Of a stretch of 64,000 nt of DNA, positions 50,871-58,856 are shown one piece after another (positions within the stretch are counted from its first letter, which is position 1; every line of letters starts with the position of its first letter). This DNA is from Sulfuritalea sp. (GTDB taxonomy: Bacteria > Pseudomonadota > Gammaproteobacteria > Burkholderiales > Rhodocyclaceae): the NCBI GenBank assembly GCA_016710465.1, contig JADJVS010000016.1, positions 124,001-188,000 of the forward strand, in the 5' to 3' direction. The notes beneath the pieces were generated by a model. That model was not told the origin of the DNA. It saw nothing but the letters and a program-made list of their open reading frames with translations, and searched no databases. The position numbers and the translations under genes were made by a program.

Positions 50871-50954
50871 GATGAAACTCCTTATAAGTTGCGTCTTGGT
50901 CAGGGCAGGGGAGGCGCTGTATCGCCTTCCCGGCCCGCTTTTAGCATGATTCCG

Positions 50955-52067
50955 TCATGCTGCGGTTTTGCTCTTCTTTGCTCGCTTGAACGGCTTTACC
51001 TCGGTCGTCTTCTTGACCCCGGCGGCTTCGAGGATCGCCGATGATGCCCCATTCAGCAGCCTTGCGATTTCATCGGCCCAAGCCTGCGCGGCGCCGATGC
51101 GCTCGGCCTCGTAGTCGGCGCGGTTGTAGATGCCCATGACGCCCTGCATGCGATGGTTCAAACATTTTTCGATGATATGCGGCGCGATACCCATGCCAGC
51201 GAGCCTGGTGGCGAACGTCCGGCGCAGATCGTGTGGCGTGAATGCGGCGACCTGCTCGCGCTCGCACCAGCGGCGCAGCCAGGCTTGTACCGCGGTCGGC
51301 GAGGTGTCGAAGCGGTCGACCTGCTCGATGGCCAGCGGCGGCAGATAGACCCAATGCGGGTCGCCGTTCTTCGTGCGATCCATGATGAAGCGGTCGCCGT
51401 CGCGGTAGCCTTGCTGGGCTTCGCTGATCCTCAAGCCAGTCAGCAGCAGCAGGCGCAGCAGCTTGTGCCCGGAGGCCCATAGCGCCCTGATTTCGTCGTC
51501 TGTCAGATGCCGGTCGCGCGTCCGTTCCTCGCCGCCTATGACCCGAAGCGTAACTTGCGCGAGCGGGTTTCGGTCGAGATAGCCGCACTCCACGCCATAG
51601 TTCAGCGCCAGCTTCAAGGTCGAGGCGCAGCGGTTTGCTGCGACCGGTGCCGACTCGGCATAACGCTGCATCCAGCGCACCAGTTGAGGTGCGCTCAGCC
51701 TCGCCAGCGCGACGGTGCCAAACTCATCCTTGGCGCGGCGGATATACACTTGAGCGTTCTTCGTGACTCTGTAGCGCGGTTCGATGCGCCGGGAGTACCA
51801 TTCATCCAACAATTCGGCGAAGGTCAGGCGGGCCAGGTTTGGCGAGAATGAACGCTTGGCGAACGCTTGGCGCGCTGCTTTGCAGTCCATGGCGGGATAC
51901 TCGCCCAAGGTCTCGGTGGTGGTCTTGCCGCCACGCTTGCGACGAATGACCCAAGTCCTGGTGCCGTTCGGGCGGATGCGAATATTGAGGCCGTCGCCGT
52001 CACTGATCCACGTATCGACGGCGCCAGGCTTCAGGTCACGAATGATGCGGTCGGATAGTTTTGCCAT
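50955..52067 (-). CDS. int: Tyrosine recombinase, island integrase
   Basis: 370 residues from ATG 52067. N-terminal DUF4102-like part (LSDRIIRDLKPGAVDTWISDGDGLNIRIRPNGTRTWVIR), SAM-like core-binding domain, and catalytic domain with Arg213 (LLTGLRISEA), His279-x-x-Arg282 (HDLRRTFATRL), His305 (LNHRMQGVMGIY) and Tyr314. It lies 155 bases from attR and reads away from it, as in P4-type islands. The target is a protein-coding gene instead of a tRNA. Confidence 0.93.
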   Translation of the reverse strand: MAKLSDRIIRDLKPGAVDTWISDGDGLNIRIRPNGTRTWVIRRKRGGKTTTETLGEYPAMDCKAARQAFAKRSFSPNLARLTFAELLDEWYSRRIEPRYRVTKNAQVYIRRAKDEFGTVALARLSAPQLVRWMQRYAESAPVAANRCASTLKLALNYGVECGYLDRNPLAQVTLRVIGGEERTRDRHLTDDEIRALWASGHKLLRLLLLTGLRISEAQQGYRDGDRFIMDRTKNGDPHWVYLPPLAIEQVDRFDTSPTAVQAWLRRWCEREQVAAFTPHDLRRTFATRLAGMGIAPHIIEKCLNHRMQGVMGIYNRADYEAERIGAAQAWADEIARLLNGASSAILEAAGVKKTTEVKPFKRAKKSKTAA

Positions 52068-52081
52068 GTTTGCATTTGCCC

Positions 52082-52116
52082 TGGTAACACCGCTTTTGGA
52101 AACACCTTGGTAACAC
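52082..52116. promoter_or_regulatory. Candidate integrase arm sites (right)
   Basis: Two exact copies of TGGTAACAC (52082-52090, 52108-52116) and one variant TGGAAACAC (52097-52105), spaced 11-15 bases, next to the integrase start. One more exact copy is at 41198. The same 127-base AT-rich gap (52068-52194) must contain the promoters of int and of the regenerated phosphatase gene. Confidence 0.5.
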
Positions 52117-52194
52117 TTCGGCAGTATATACCCGTGAACATTGATATACAAACATTGACAATAGTAGATAATAAAACAATGAGATAGTGTAAGT

Positions 52195-52680
52195 ATGCTC
52201 AAGAAAAAAGTGTTATTCGTTTGCACCGGCAACATCTGCCGTTCGCCTACCGCAGAAGGCGTAGCGCGCGGCATGGCGCGCAGCCTGGGGCTGGAGGATC
52301 GCTTTCATTTCGAGTCGGCCGGCACCCATGGCTACCATGTCGGCGAAGCGCCCGATCCGCGCACCGTTCGCGTTGCCCGCGCGCGCGGATATGATCTCTC
52401 GGCGCAGCGGGCGCGACGGGTCTCGGAGTTCGACTTTCTGAGTTTCGATCACGTCCTGGCGATGGGGCGCGACCACCTCGACTGGCTGCGGCGGGCGTGC
52501 CCGCGCGAGCATCAGGGCAAGCTGCGGTTGCTGCTCGAGTTTTCCGATGGCGACCTGGCGGGCGAGGTGCCCGATCCCTATTACGGCGGCATGGATGGCT
52601 TCGAGCAGGTGGTCGATCTGGTCGAAAACGCCGTGGCGGAAATGCTCAAGGAATTGTCCGCGCCGCAGGGTCGCACATAA
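52195..52680 (+). CDS. Low-molecular-weight protein tyrosine phosphatase, 5' end supplied by the island
   Basis: 161 residues. P-loop CTGNICRS with nucleophile Cys10 and Arg16, and general-acid Asp127 in PDPYYGG: a complete LMW phosphatase. The first nine codons (ATGCTCAAGAAAAAAG and on) are AT-rich and come from the island; the host version at 41107 had VKQQRVL. So the gene is intact but has lost its uvrB-linked promoter and ribosome site. Such enzymes dephosphorylate tyrosine kinases in exopolysaccharide control. Confidence 0.9.
   Translation: MLKKKVLFVCTGNICRSPTAEGVARGMARSLGLEDRFHFESAGTHGYHVGEAPDPRTVRVARARGYDLSAQRARRVSEFDFLSFDHVLAMGRDHLDWLRRACPREHQGKLRLLLEFSDGDLAGEVPDPYYGGMDGFEQVVDLVENAVAEMLKELSAPQGRT
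52222..52234. repeat. attR core
   Basis: TGCACCGGCAACA, identical to 41134-41146; falls inside the phosphatase P-loop codons. Confidence 0.85.
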
Positions 52681-52687
52681 AACGAAA

Positions 52688-52707
52688 CGGGCGCCCTTGG
52701 GCGCCCG
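52688..52707. terminator. Bidirectional terminator between phosphatase and rne
   Basis: Perfect inverted repeat CGGGCGCCC / GGGCGCCCG around TT, between the convergent stop codons. No strong T-run on either side. Confidence 0.65.
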
Positions 52708-52728
52708 CTATCGTGTCGCGGCGGATAG

Positions 52729-55503
52729 TTAGTCGCGACGCGTTTCCACCATCTGCAGCGGTTCGCTGGCGGCCACTTGGGTTTGGCGCGGTTTGCGACC
52801 GAGCCTGGGCGCTTCCTCGACCGCCATCGGGCGCGGCGCGGCATTGCTGGTTTCAATCATCACCAGGCCGGCCTGTTGCAGCGAAGCACCGAGGTCAACC
52901 GGAGCCGGCGCGGGCGTCGGTGGCACCACGATCGGCTCGGGTGCCGGCGTCGGTGCGGGGGCAGCCTCAAGCACGGGTGTGGTTTCGATCACGGTGGCTG
53001 GAGCCGGCGGCGGGGGGGCCGGCTCGACGGCTACCGGGTCCTGCGCAACGGTAACGGGCTCGGGAGTCGGCGTTGGCGACACGGCGATGGCCTCGATCGG
53101 GGCGGTTTCGGTTGCGGGCGCAAGCGCCGTCGGAGCCGAGGTCACCGGGGTCGGCGTAGGATGCCAACTGGATACCGGCGTGGCCTGCGCCGCTGCGGGC
53201 TGATCGGCGGCCTGCGCTGGCTCGGAGGTGACGGCAGTACCGGCCACGGCAAGGCTCGCGCCGACGGCGTCAAGTTGCGTAGCCTCGTCGCCGCCACGGC
53301 CACGGCCACGGCCGCGACGGCCGCGACGGCCGCTGCGGGCCTCGCCCTCGCCGGACTGGCCGTTCTCGCCATTGGCAACCGCCGCCGGCGTGCCGTTCTG
53401 CGGCGCGGTGGCGTCATTGCGCGGCGGACGCGGCTCGCGCGGTTCGCGGGGTTCGCGCGGCGGGCGCGGCTCGCGTGCTTGCGAATCCTTCGGCTCGCGG
53501 GCTTCGCGATTCTTGTCGCCGTCGCGCGGCTCGCGTGGCTCACGCGGTTCGCGCGGCTTGCGGTTGCCGTCGGCTTGTTGGTCGTCGCGTTTGGCTTGCG
53601 GAGCGCGCGTTTCGGCTTTGCGCTCGTCGCGGCTGTCGCGTCCCTCGCGCCCCTCACGGCGTCCATTGCGATCGCGGTCGCGACGGTTGCCATTCCGGTC
53701 GCGACTGCCCTCGCGGCCACCTTCGCGGCGTTGCGACGCGGTCGCCTTGGTTTCGGCGGGCGCGGGCTCCGCTTCCTTCTTGTTACCGGTGAGAAAGGAG
53801 AAAAGACGGGTGAAGAAGCCGCCTTCGCTGGCTGCCGCCTGTTGCGCTACCGGAGCCGGTGCGGCCTTGGGCTCGACGATGGGCGCCGGCTGATCCGGGG
53901 TGATGCCCTTGACGGCGGCTTCCGCCTTGGCCGGCTTGGCGTCAGCGGCCTGGGCCGAAGGCGGCTGGTAGGCTTCCTCGACCGGCTTTTCGGCCATCTG
54001 GTAGCTTGCCAGGGCAATTCCATCAGCATTGAGCTGGTCATGGCGCAGGCGGACGATTTCGTGGGCCGGCGTTTCCAGGTGGCGATTGGGCACGATCACC
54101 AGATTGACGCGATGGCGCATCTCGATGCGAGAAATATCGACGCGCTTCTCGTTGAGCAGGAAGGTGCCGACATCGACCGGGACCTGGCAGTGCAGGGCGC
54201 CGGTGTTTTCCTTCATCGCTTCCTCTTCGAGGATGCGCAGGATGTGCAGGGCGGCCGACTCGGTGGAACGGATGTGGCCGGTGCCGGTGCAGCGCGGGCA
54301 GGTGATGTAGCTGGTTTCGGCGAGTGCCGGGCGCAGGCGCTGGCGTGACAGTTCGAGCAGGCCGAAGCGGCTGATCTTGCCGGTCTGGACACGGGCGCGA
54401 TCATGGCGCAGGGCGTCGCGCAGGCGGTTTTCGACCTCGCGCTGGTTCTTGGTCGACTCCATGTCGATGAAGTCAATCACGATCAGGCCGCCGAGGTCGC
54501 GCAGGCGCAGTTGGCGGGCGATTTCGTCAGCGGCTTCGCAGTTGGTGCGGAAGGCGGTTTCCTCGATGTCGCTGCCCTTGGTGGCGCGGCCCGAATTGAC
54601 GTCGACCGAGACCAGGGCCTCGGTGTGGTCGATGACGATGGCGCCGCCGGAGGGCAGGGTGACCTGGCGCGAGTAGGCCGATTCGATCTGGTGTTCGATC
54701 TGGAAGCGCGAGAACAGCGGCACGTCGTCGCGATAGCGCTTGACGCGATTCACCGTGCCCGGCATCACGTGGCTCATGAACTGCTGGGCCTGTTCGAAGA
54801 TGTCGTCGGTGTCGATCAGGATCTCGCCGATCTCGGCGTGGAAGTAATCGCGGATGGCGCGGATGACGAGGCTGGATTCCTGGTAGATCAGGAAGGCGCC
54901 GCCCTGGGCCTTGGCCGCGCCGTCGATGGCGGTCCACAGTTGCAGCAGGTAGTTGAGGTCCCACTGCAACTCTTCGATGTTGCGGCCGATGCCGGCGGTG
55001 CGGGCGATCAGGCTGGCGCCCGAAGGCACCACGAGCTGGTCCATGACTTCGCGCAGTTCCTGGCGGTCCTCGCCCTCGACGCGGCGCGAGACACCGCCAC
55101 CGCGCGGGTTGTTGGGCATCAGCACCAGGTAGCGGCCGGCCAGAGAGACGTAGGTGGTCAGCGCCGCACCCTTGTTGCCGCGCTCGTCCTTTTCAACCTG
55201 GACGATGAGTTCCTGGCCGTTGGAAAGGACGTCCTGGATGCGCGCCTTGGCGACGTCGACACCCGGCTTGAAGTAGCTGCGGGATATCTCCTTGAACGGC
55301 AGGAAACCGTGGCGCTCGGCGCCGTAATCGACGAAGGCGGCTTCGAGGCTGGGCTCGATGCGGGTGATGACCGCCTTGTAGATGTTGCTCTTGCGTTGTT
55401 CCTTGTTGGCCGATTCGATGTCGAGGTCGATCAGTTTCTGACCATCGACGATCGCAACGCGGAGTTCCTCGGCCTGCGTCGCATTGAAAAGCATGCGTTT
55501 CAT
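52729..55503 (-). CDS. rne: Ribonuclease E
   Basis: 924 residues from ATG 55503 (MKRMLFNATQAEELRVAIVDGQKLIDLDIE). N-terminal S1 domain, RNase H-like and DNase-like catalytic region with the catalytic Asp in VIDFIDMES, and the zinc link CPRCTGTG. From about residue 500 the protein becomes a disordered scaffold: Arg/Glu/Pro-rich tracts (REPREPREPRD-like, about 650-720) that probably bind RNA, and a Pro/Ala/Val-rich tail. Main endonuclease of mRNA decay and rRNA/tRNA processing. Long leader, see separate entry. Confidence 0.95.
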   Translation of the reverse strand: MKRMLFNATQAEELRVAIVDGQKLIDLDIESANKEQRKSNIYKAVITRIEPSLEAAFVDYGAERHGFLPFKEISRSYFKPGVDVAKARIQDVLSNGQELIVQVEKDERGNKGAALTTYVSLAGRYLVLMPNNPRGGGVSRRVEGEDRQELREVMDQLVVPSGASLIARTAGIGRNIEELQWDLNYLLQLWTAIDGAAKAQGGAFLIYQESSLVIRAIRDYFHAEIGEILIDTDDIFEQAQQFMSHVMPGTVNRVKRYRDDVPLFSRFQIEHQIESAYSRQVTLPSGGAIVIDHTEALVSVDVNSGRATKGSDIEETAFRTNCEAADEIARQLRLRDLGGLIVIDFIDMESTKNQREVENRLRDALRHDRARVQTGKISRFGLLELSRQRLRPALAETSYITCPRCTGTGHIRSTESAALHILRILEEEAMKENTGALHCQVPVDVGTFLLNEKRVDISRIEMRHRVNLVIVPNRHLETPAHEIVRLRHDQLNADGIALASYQMAEKPVEEAYQPPSAQAADAKPAKAEAAVKGITPDQPAPIVEPKAAPAPVAQQAAASEGGFFTRLFSFLTGNKKEAEPAPAETKATASQRREGGREGSRDRNGNRRDRDRNGRREGREGRDSRDERKAETRAPQAKRDDQQADGNRKPREPREPREPRDGDKNREAREPKDSQAREPRPPREPREPREPRPPRNDATAPQNGTPAAVANGENGQSGEGEARSGRRGRRGRGRGRGGDEATQLDAVGASLAVAGTAVTSEPAQAADQPAAAQATPVSSWHPTPTPVTSAPTALAPATETAPIEAIAVSPTPTPEPVTVAQDPVAVEPAPPPPAPATVIETTPVLEAAPAPTPAPEPIVVPPTPAPAPVDLGASLQQAGLVMIETSNAAPRPMAVEEAPRLGRKPRQTQVAASEPLQMVETRRD

Positions 55504-55945
55504 GTGTGCTCCCGCGCGCAATGGCGACGGAAGGGCACGACAAGTCGCACGCCACCGGCGCTAGTGCGCGGGCGGTGTGCCTCGGGTTTGCTGTTGCAGC
55601 GGCAGTTTCATGGTGCCTATCGTGAGCCTTGCAAACGTTTCTTGAACTTGTCTTCGGTAAAGCGGCCGCTGAAGGTCATTCAGCGTCCGGCAATCTGTGC
55701 CCAGCCGTGTGTTGCGCGCAATCAAGTAGTATCGCTCTTTCGGGCGAGCGAAACACCCTGAGGTCGGCTGGCTGAGTCGTTCGCCGGTTTGTAAGTCCCG
55801 GCGGCGGTATTCCTGCAAGCCCTCGTCGCTGCGGCGCATCCGTCACCTTCAGGTGACTCGGCATCGGCGGCGGCGACATCCCGGGAGCAGTGCCACCGAC
55901 GCCACTTCGGGCCGCCGGGCACACCGTCACGGGACGGCTAACCAA
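55504..55945 (-). promoter_or_regulatory. Long 5' leader of rne
   Basis: About 440 bases between the predicted start of transcription and the rne ATG with no convincing gene (a 92-codon frame here lacks any recognisable product). In E. coli a comparably long leader lets RNase E regulate its own mRNA; the same is likely here from position and length, not from a recognised motif. Confidence 0.5.
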
Positions 55946-55951
55946 GCGGTC

Positions 55952-55980
55952 AGTATATTGGAAATGAAGGACTTAAGCAA
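55952..55980 (-). promoter_or_regulatory. rne promoter overlapping the start of rluC
   Basis: Minus strand TTGCTT (55975-55980), 17-base spacer, TATACT (55952-55957). The -35 and spacer lie inside the first codons of the divergent rluC gene (ATG 55964), so the two genes share control sequence. Confidence 0.6.
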
Positions 55981-56926
55981 AGATTCGGTTACCTGGCTTG
56001 AGGTTGGCGACGAGGCCGAGGGGCAGCGCATCGACAACTACCTGCTGCGCATCGCCAAGGGTGTGCCGAAGAGCCACATCTACCGCATCCTGCGGAGCGG
56101 CGAAGTTCGCGTGAACAAAGGCCGCGTAGCGGCGGAGTACCGCCTCCAGGCCGGAGACAAACTCCGTGTACCACCGATGCGTACCGCCGAGCGCCCGGCG
56201 CAAGCCGCCGTTCCGCCACGGGATTTCGTGGTCGCCTACGAGGATGAGGCGCTGATCGTGGTGGACAAACCGGCCGGCACGGCGGTTCACGGCGGCAGCG
56301 GCGTGTCCTTTGGCGTCATCGAACAACTGCGCCGGGCGCGGCCGCTGGCGAAGTTTCTCGAACTGGCGCACCGGCTCGACCGTGAGACGTCGGGCCTGCT
56401 GATCATCGCCAAGAAGCGCATGGCCCTGACCCGGCTGCATGACCTGTTCCGCGATGGCGGCATCAGCAAGCGCTACCTGGCGCTGGTGAAGGGCCGCTGG
56501 CGCAACGAACTGCAGCACGTGCGCCTGCCGCTGCACAAGTATCTGACCGCTGACGGCGAGCGCCGCGTCAGCGTCGATGCCGAGGGCAAGGTGGCACATT
56601 CGATCGTGCGCCTGGTGGCGCGCTGGGAAAATTTCAGCCTGGTGGAGGTCGAACTCAAGACCGGGCGCACCCACCAGATTCGCGTGCATCTTTCGCATCT
56701 GGGCTTTCCCATTGCCGGCGACGACAAATACGGCGATTTTTCACTCAACAAGAGCTTGCAGAAGGCGGGCCTGGGACGCATGTTCCTTCACGCCGCCAAT
56801 CTCTCGCTGGCGCATCCGCTGTCGAACGCGCCGCTGGCACTCGAGTCGCCCCTGCCCGCCGATCTGCGTGGTTTCATCAATGAACTGGAAAGCAACGAAA
56901 CACGAACCCATGGCCAAGCGCTTTGA
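55964..56926 (+). CDS. rluC: 23S rRNA pseudouridine synthase RluC
   Basis: 320 residues from ATG 55964. N-terminal S4 domain (RIDNYLLRIAKGVPKSHIYRILRSGEVRVNKGR), then the RluC/RluD catalytic core: HRLDRETSGLLIIAKK with the catalytic Asp, SKRYLALVKG, and TGRTHQIRVHLSHLGFPIAGDDKYG. It makes pseudouridines in helix 23S domains (955/2504/2580 in E. coli). Divergence from rne is conserved in proteobacteria. Its end overlaps the HAD gene by 17 bases. Confidence 0.93.
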   Translation: MKDLSKDSVTWLEVGDEAEGQRIDNYLLRIAKGVPKSHIYRILRSGEVRVNKGRVAAEYRLQAGDKLRVPPMRTAERPAQAAVPPRDFVVAYEDEALIVVDKPAGTAVHGGSGVSFGVIEQLRRARPLAKFLELAHRLDRETSGLLIIAKKRMALTRLHDLFRDGGISKRYLALVKGRWRNELQHVRLPLHKYLTADGERRVSVDAEGKVAHSIVRLVARWENFSLVEVELKTGRTHQIRVHLSHLGFPIAGDDKYGDFSLNKSLQKAGLGRMFLHAANLSLAHPLSNAPLALESPLPADLRGFINELESNETRTHGQAL

Positions 56927-57566
56927 TCTGATCGTCTTCGACTGGGACGGCACGCTGATGGATTCCACCGGCGCCATCGTCGCCAGCATCAAGGCCGCCG
57001 CGGCCGATCTGGGCATAGCCCCGCCGACCGACGAACGGGCGCGGCACATCATCGGGCTCGGCCTGATCGACGCCTTGCGCCATGCCTTGCCCGACCTGCC
57101 GCCAGAGCGCTACCAGGAGGTGGCGCTGCGCTATCGCCATCACTATCTGTCGATGGATCAGGATCTGCTGTTGTTCGACGGTGCGGAAGCGATGATCGAT
57201 GAGTTGATGGCCGCGGGTTACATGCTGGCGGTGGCTACCGGAAAGACCCGGGTCGGACTCGATCGCGCATTCGCCGTCAGCGGCCTTGGTGCGCGCTTCC
57301 ACGCCTCGCGCTGCGCCGACGAATGCCATTCCAAGCCGCATCCGCAGATGCTCGAGGAGTTGATGGTCGAGTTCGGCGTTGGCCCGGATGCGACGTTGAT
57401 GATCGGCGATACCACGCATGACCTGCTGATGGCGAAGAATGCAGGGGTCGCGGCGTTGGGTGTGGCCTACGGGGCGCATCCGCGCGCGGTGCTGGAGGCC
57501 GAGTCGCCGCTGTTCTGCGCCGGCGACGTCGCTGAACTGGCGCAATGGCTGCGGGCCCGCGCATGA
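56910..57566 (+). CDS. HAD-superfamily phosphatase (Gph-like)
   Basis: 218 residues from ATG 56910. HAD motif I FDWDGTLMDS, motif II in AVATGKTR, motif III Lys in SKPHPQM and motif IV MIGDTTHDLLMA, with a small helical cap. Typical phosphoglycolate-phosphatase-like enzyme, substrate not certain. Sits between rluC and the Rieske gene; both junctions overlap, so a polycistronic unit is likely. Confidence 0.88.
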   Translation: MAKRFDLIVFDWDGTLMDSTGAIVASIKAAAADLGIAPPTDERARHIIGLGLIDALRHALPDLPPERYQEVALRYRHHYLSMDQDLLLFDGAEAMIDELMAAGYMLAVATGKTRVGLDRAFAVSGLGARFHASRCADECHSKPHPQMLEELMVEFGVGPDATLMIGDTTHDLLMAKNAGVAALGVAYGAHPRAVLEAESPLFCAGDVAELAQWLRARA

Positions 57567-57928
57567 ACTCACGCCGAATCTGCCCATCCGCCGGCCTGGT
57601 CGAGGGCGGCGACGGATTCCGCTTCACGGTGACTGAAAATGGGACCGAGGTGCCGGCCTTCGTGGTTCGCTTCAAGGGGCGCGCGCATGGCTGGTTGAAC
57701 CGCTGCAGCCACATGCCGGTCGAACTCGACTGGCAGCCGGCCAGGTTCTTCGATACTTCGGGCTTATACTTGATTTGCGCCACGCACGGCGCGCTGTACG
57801 CGCCCGACACGGGGCGTTGCGTTGCCGGGCGTTGCATGCACGCGGGCTTGGTTCCGGTGGCCGTTGTCGAACGGGACGGATGGATCGAATTGAACGAGGA
57901 AGGTGGGCAAGGTGTCGGACGGCAATGA
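57563..57928 (+). CDS. Rieske [2Fe-2S] protein
   Basis: 121 residues from ATG 57563, which overlaps the HAD stop. Cluster ligands Cys-x-His in NRCSHMPVEL (about 47-49) and Cys-x-x-His in ICATHGALYAP (about 71-74). Single-domain bacterial Rieske protein with the usual CRCMHAGLVPVAV-like strand at the end. It probably transfers electrons to an oxygenase or other partner not encoded here. Overlaps the next gene. Confidence 0.88.
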   Translation: MNSRRICPSAGLVEGGDGFRFTVTENGTEVPAFVVRFKGRAHGWLNRCSHMPVELDWQPARFFDTSGLYLICATHGALYAPDTGRCVAGRCMHAGLVPVAVVERDGWIELNEEGGQGVGRQ

Positions 57929-58856
57929 AGCGAACTGGGAACGCAAGGTGCTCGAAAAGCTGGCGCTGGAGGCGCTGGCGGAGCAAAAGCGGGGGCGCCG
58001 CTGGGGCATCTTCTTCAAACTGCTGGGCTTCGGCTACCTGGCCTTGCTGCTGGTGGTGGCGCTCGATCTCGGCAAGGGCGATCACGTCGCCGAGGGCGCA
58101 AAATTCACCGCCCTGGTCGACCTGCAGGGCGTCATCAAGGCCAAGGGCGACGCCAATGCCGAGCATGTGACCAGCGCCCTGCAGGCAGCGTTCGAGGACA
58201 AGCATACGGCCGGCGTGATCCTGCGCATCAACAGTCCGGGCGGCAGTCCGGTGCAGTCCGGCATCATCAACGACGAGATGCGTCGCCTGCGCGGAAAATA
58301 TCCGGCGATTCCGCTGCATGTGGTGGTCGAGGACGTCTGCGCCTCGGGCGGCTATTACGTTGCCGCGGGTGCCGACAAGATCTTCGTGGACAAGGCCAGC
58401 ATCGTCGGCTCGATCGGCGTGCTGATGGATGGCTTCGGCTTCACCGGCACCATGGAAAAACTGGGCGTCGAGCGCCGCCTGCTGACCGCCGGCGAAAGCA
58501 AGGGCTTTCTCGATCCATTCTCGCCGCAGAACGAACACCACAAGGACCACGCGAAGCAGATGCTCGGCGAGATCCACCAGCAGTTCATCGACGTGGTGCG
58601 CAAGGGGCGCGGCAAGCGCCTCAAGGAAACGCCGGAGATGTTCTCGGGCCTGATGTGGAGCGGCGCCAGGAGCATCGAGCTGGGCCTGGCCGATGGCTAT
58701 GGCACGGTCGAGAGCGTGGCCCGCGACATCATCAACGCGTCCGACGTGCGGGACTTTACCGTCAAGCAGAATTTCGCCGAGAAGTTCGCCAAGCAGCTCG
58801 GCGCCCAGGCGGGCCAGAGCTTTGGCGCGTTTCTGTCCGGATTTACGCTACGTTGA
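57912..58856 (+). CDS. sppA: SppA-like signal peptide peptidase (S49 family)
   Basis: 314 residues from GTG 57912 (GAGGAAGG eight bases upstream; GTG 57903 also possible). One membrane anchor (about 33-52), then the S49 fold: RINSPGGSPVQSG, VEDVCASGGYYVAAGAD with the nucleophile Ser and GESKGFLDPFSPQ with the general-base Lys. Short SppA type, a tetramer/octamer degrading signal peptides in the inner membrane. The 3' end overlaps the convergent ppk by 14 bases. Confidence 0.9.
   Translation: MSDGNEANWERKVLEKLALEALAEQKRGRRWGIFFKLLGFGYLALLLVVALDLGKGDHVAEGAKFTALVDLQGVIKAKGDANAEHVTSALQAAFEDKHTAGVILRINSPGGSPVQSGIINDEMRRLRGKYPAIPLHVVVEDVCASGGYYVAAGADKIFVDKASIVGSIGVLMDGFGFTGTMEKLGVERRLLTAGESKGFLDPFSPQNEHHKDHAKQMLGEIHQQFIDVVRKGRGKRLKETPEMFSGLMWSGARSIELGLADGYGTVESVARDIINASDVRDFTVKQNFAEKFAKQLGAQAGQSFGAFLSGFTLR

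Larger units (their letters stand above)
41134..52234. mobile_element. Integrated phage-satellite-like island, 11.1 kb
   Basis: Bounded by a 13-bp direct repeat TGCACCGGCAACA (41134-41146 and 52222-52234) inside the P-loop codons of an LMW phosphatase gene. It carries, from the right, integrase, two unknown genes, AlpA-like, zinc protein, primase, helicase, Nu1 small terminase, two small genes, capsid-like, one unknown and tape-measure-like protein, all on the minus strand. Large terminase, portal, tail tube, baseplate and lysis genes are not seen. This fits a satellite or a reduced prophage. Confidence 0.85.

Noticed and set aside
41134..52234. Complete prophage
   Set aside because: No large terminase, portal, tail-tube, baseplate or lysis genes in 11 kb.
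53420..53560. Short tandem repeats resembling a CRISPR array
   Set aside because: They encode the REPREP tract of RNase E in frame and have no spacers.
52777..54348. 523-codon plus-strand frame opposite rne
   Set aside because: Gly/Arg-rich low-complexity antisense of the RNase E scaffold region.
55561..55839. 92-codon frame in the rne leader
   Set aside because: No start site, no homology pattern and position inside a likely regulatory leader.
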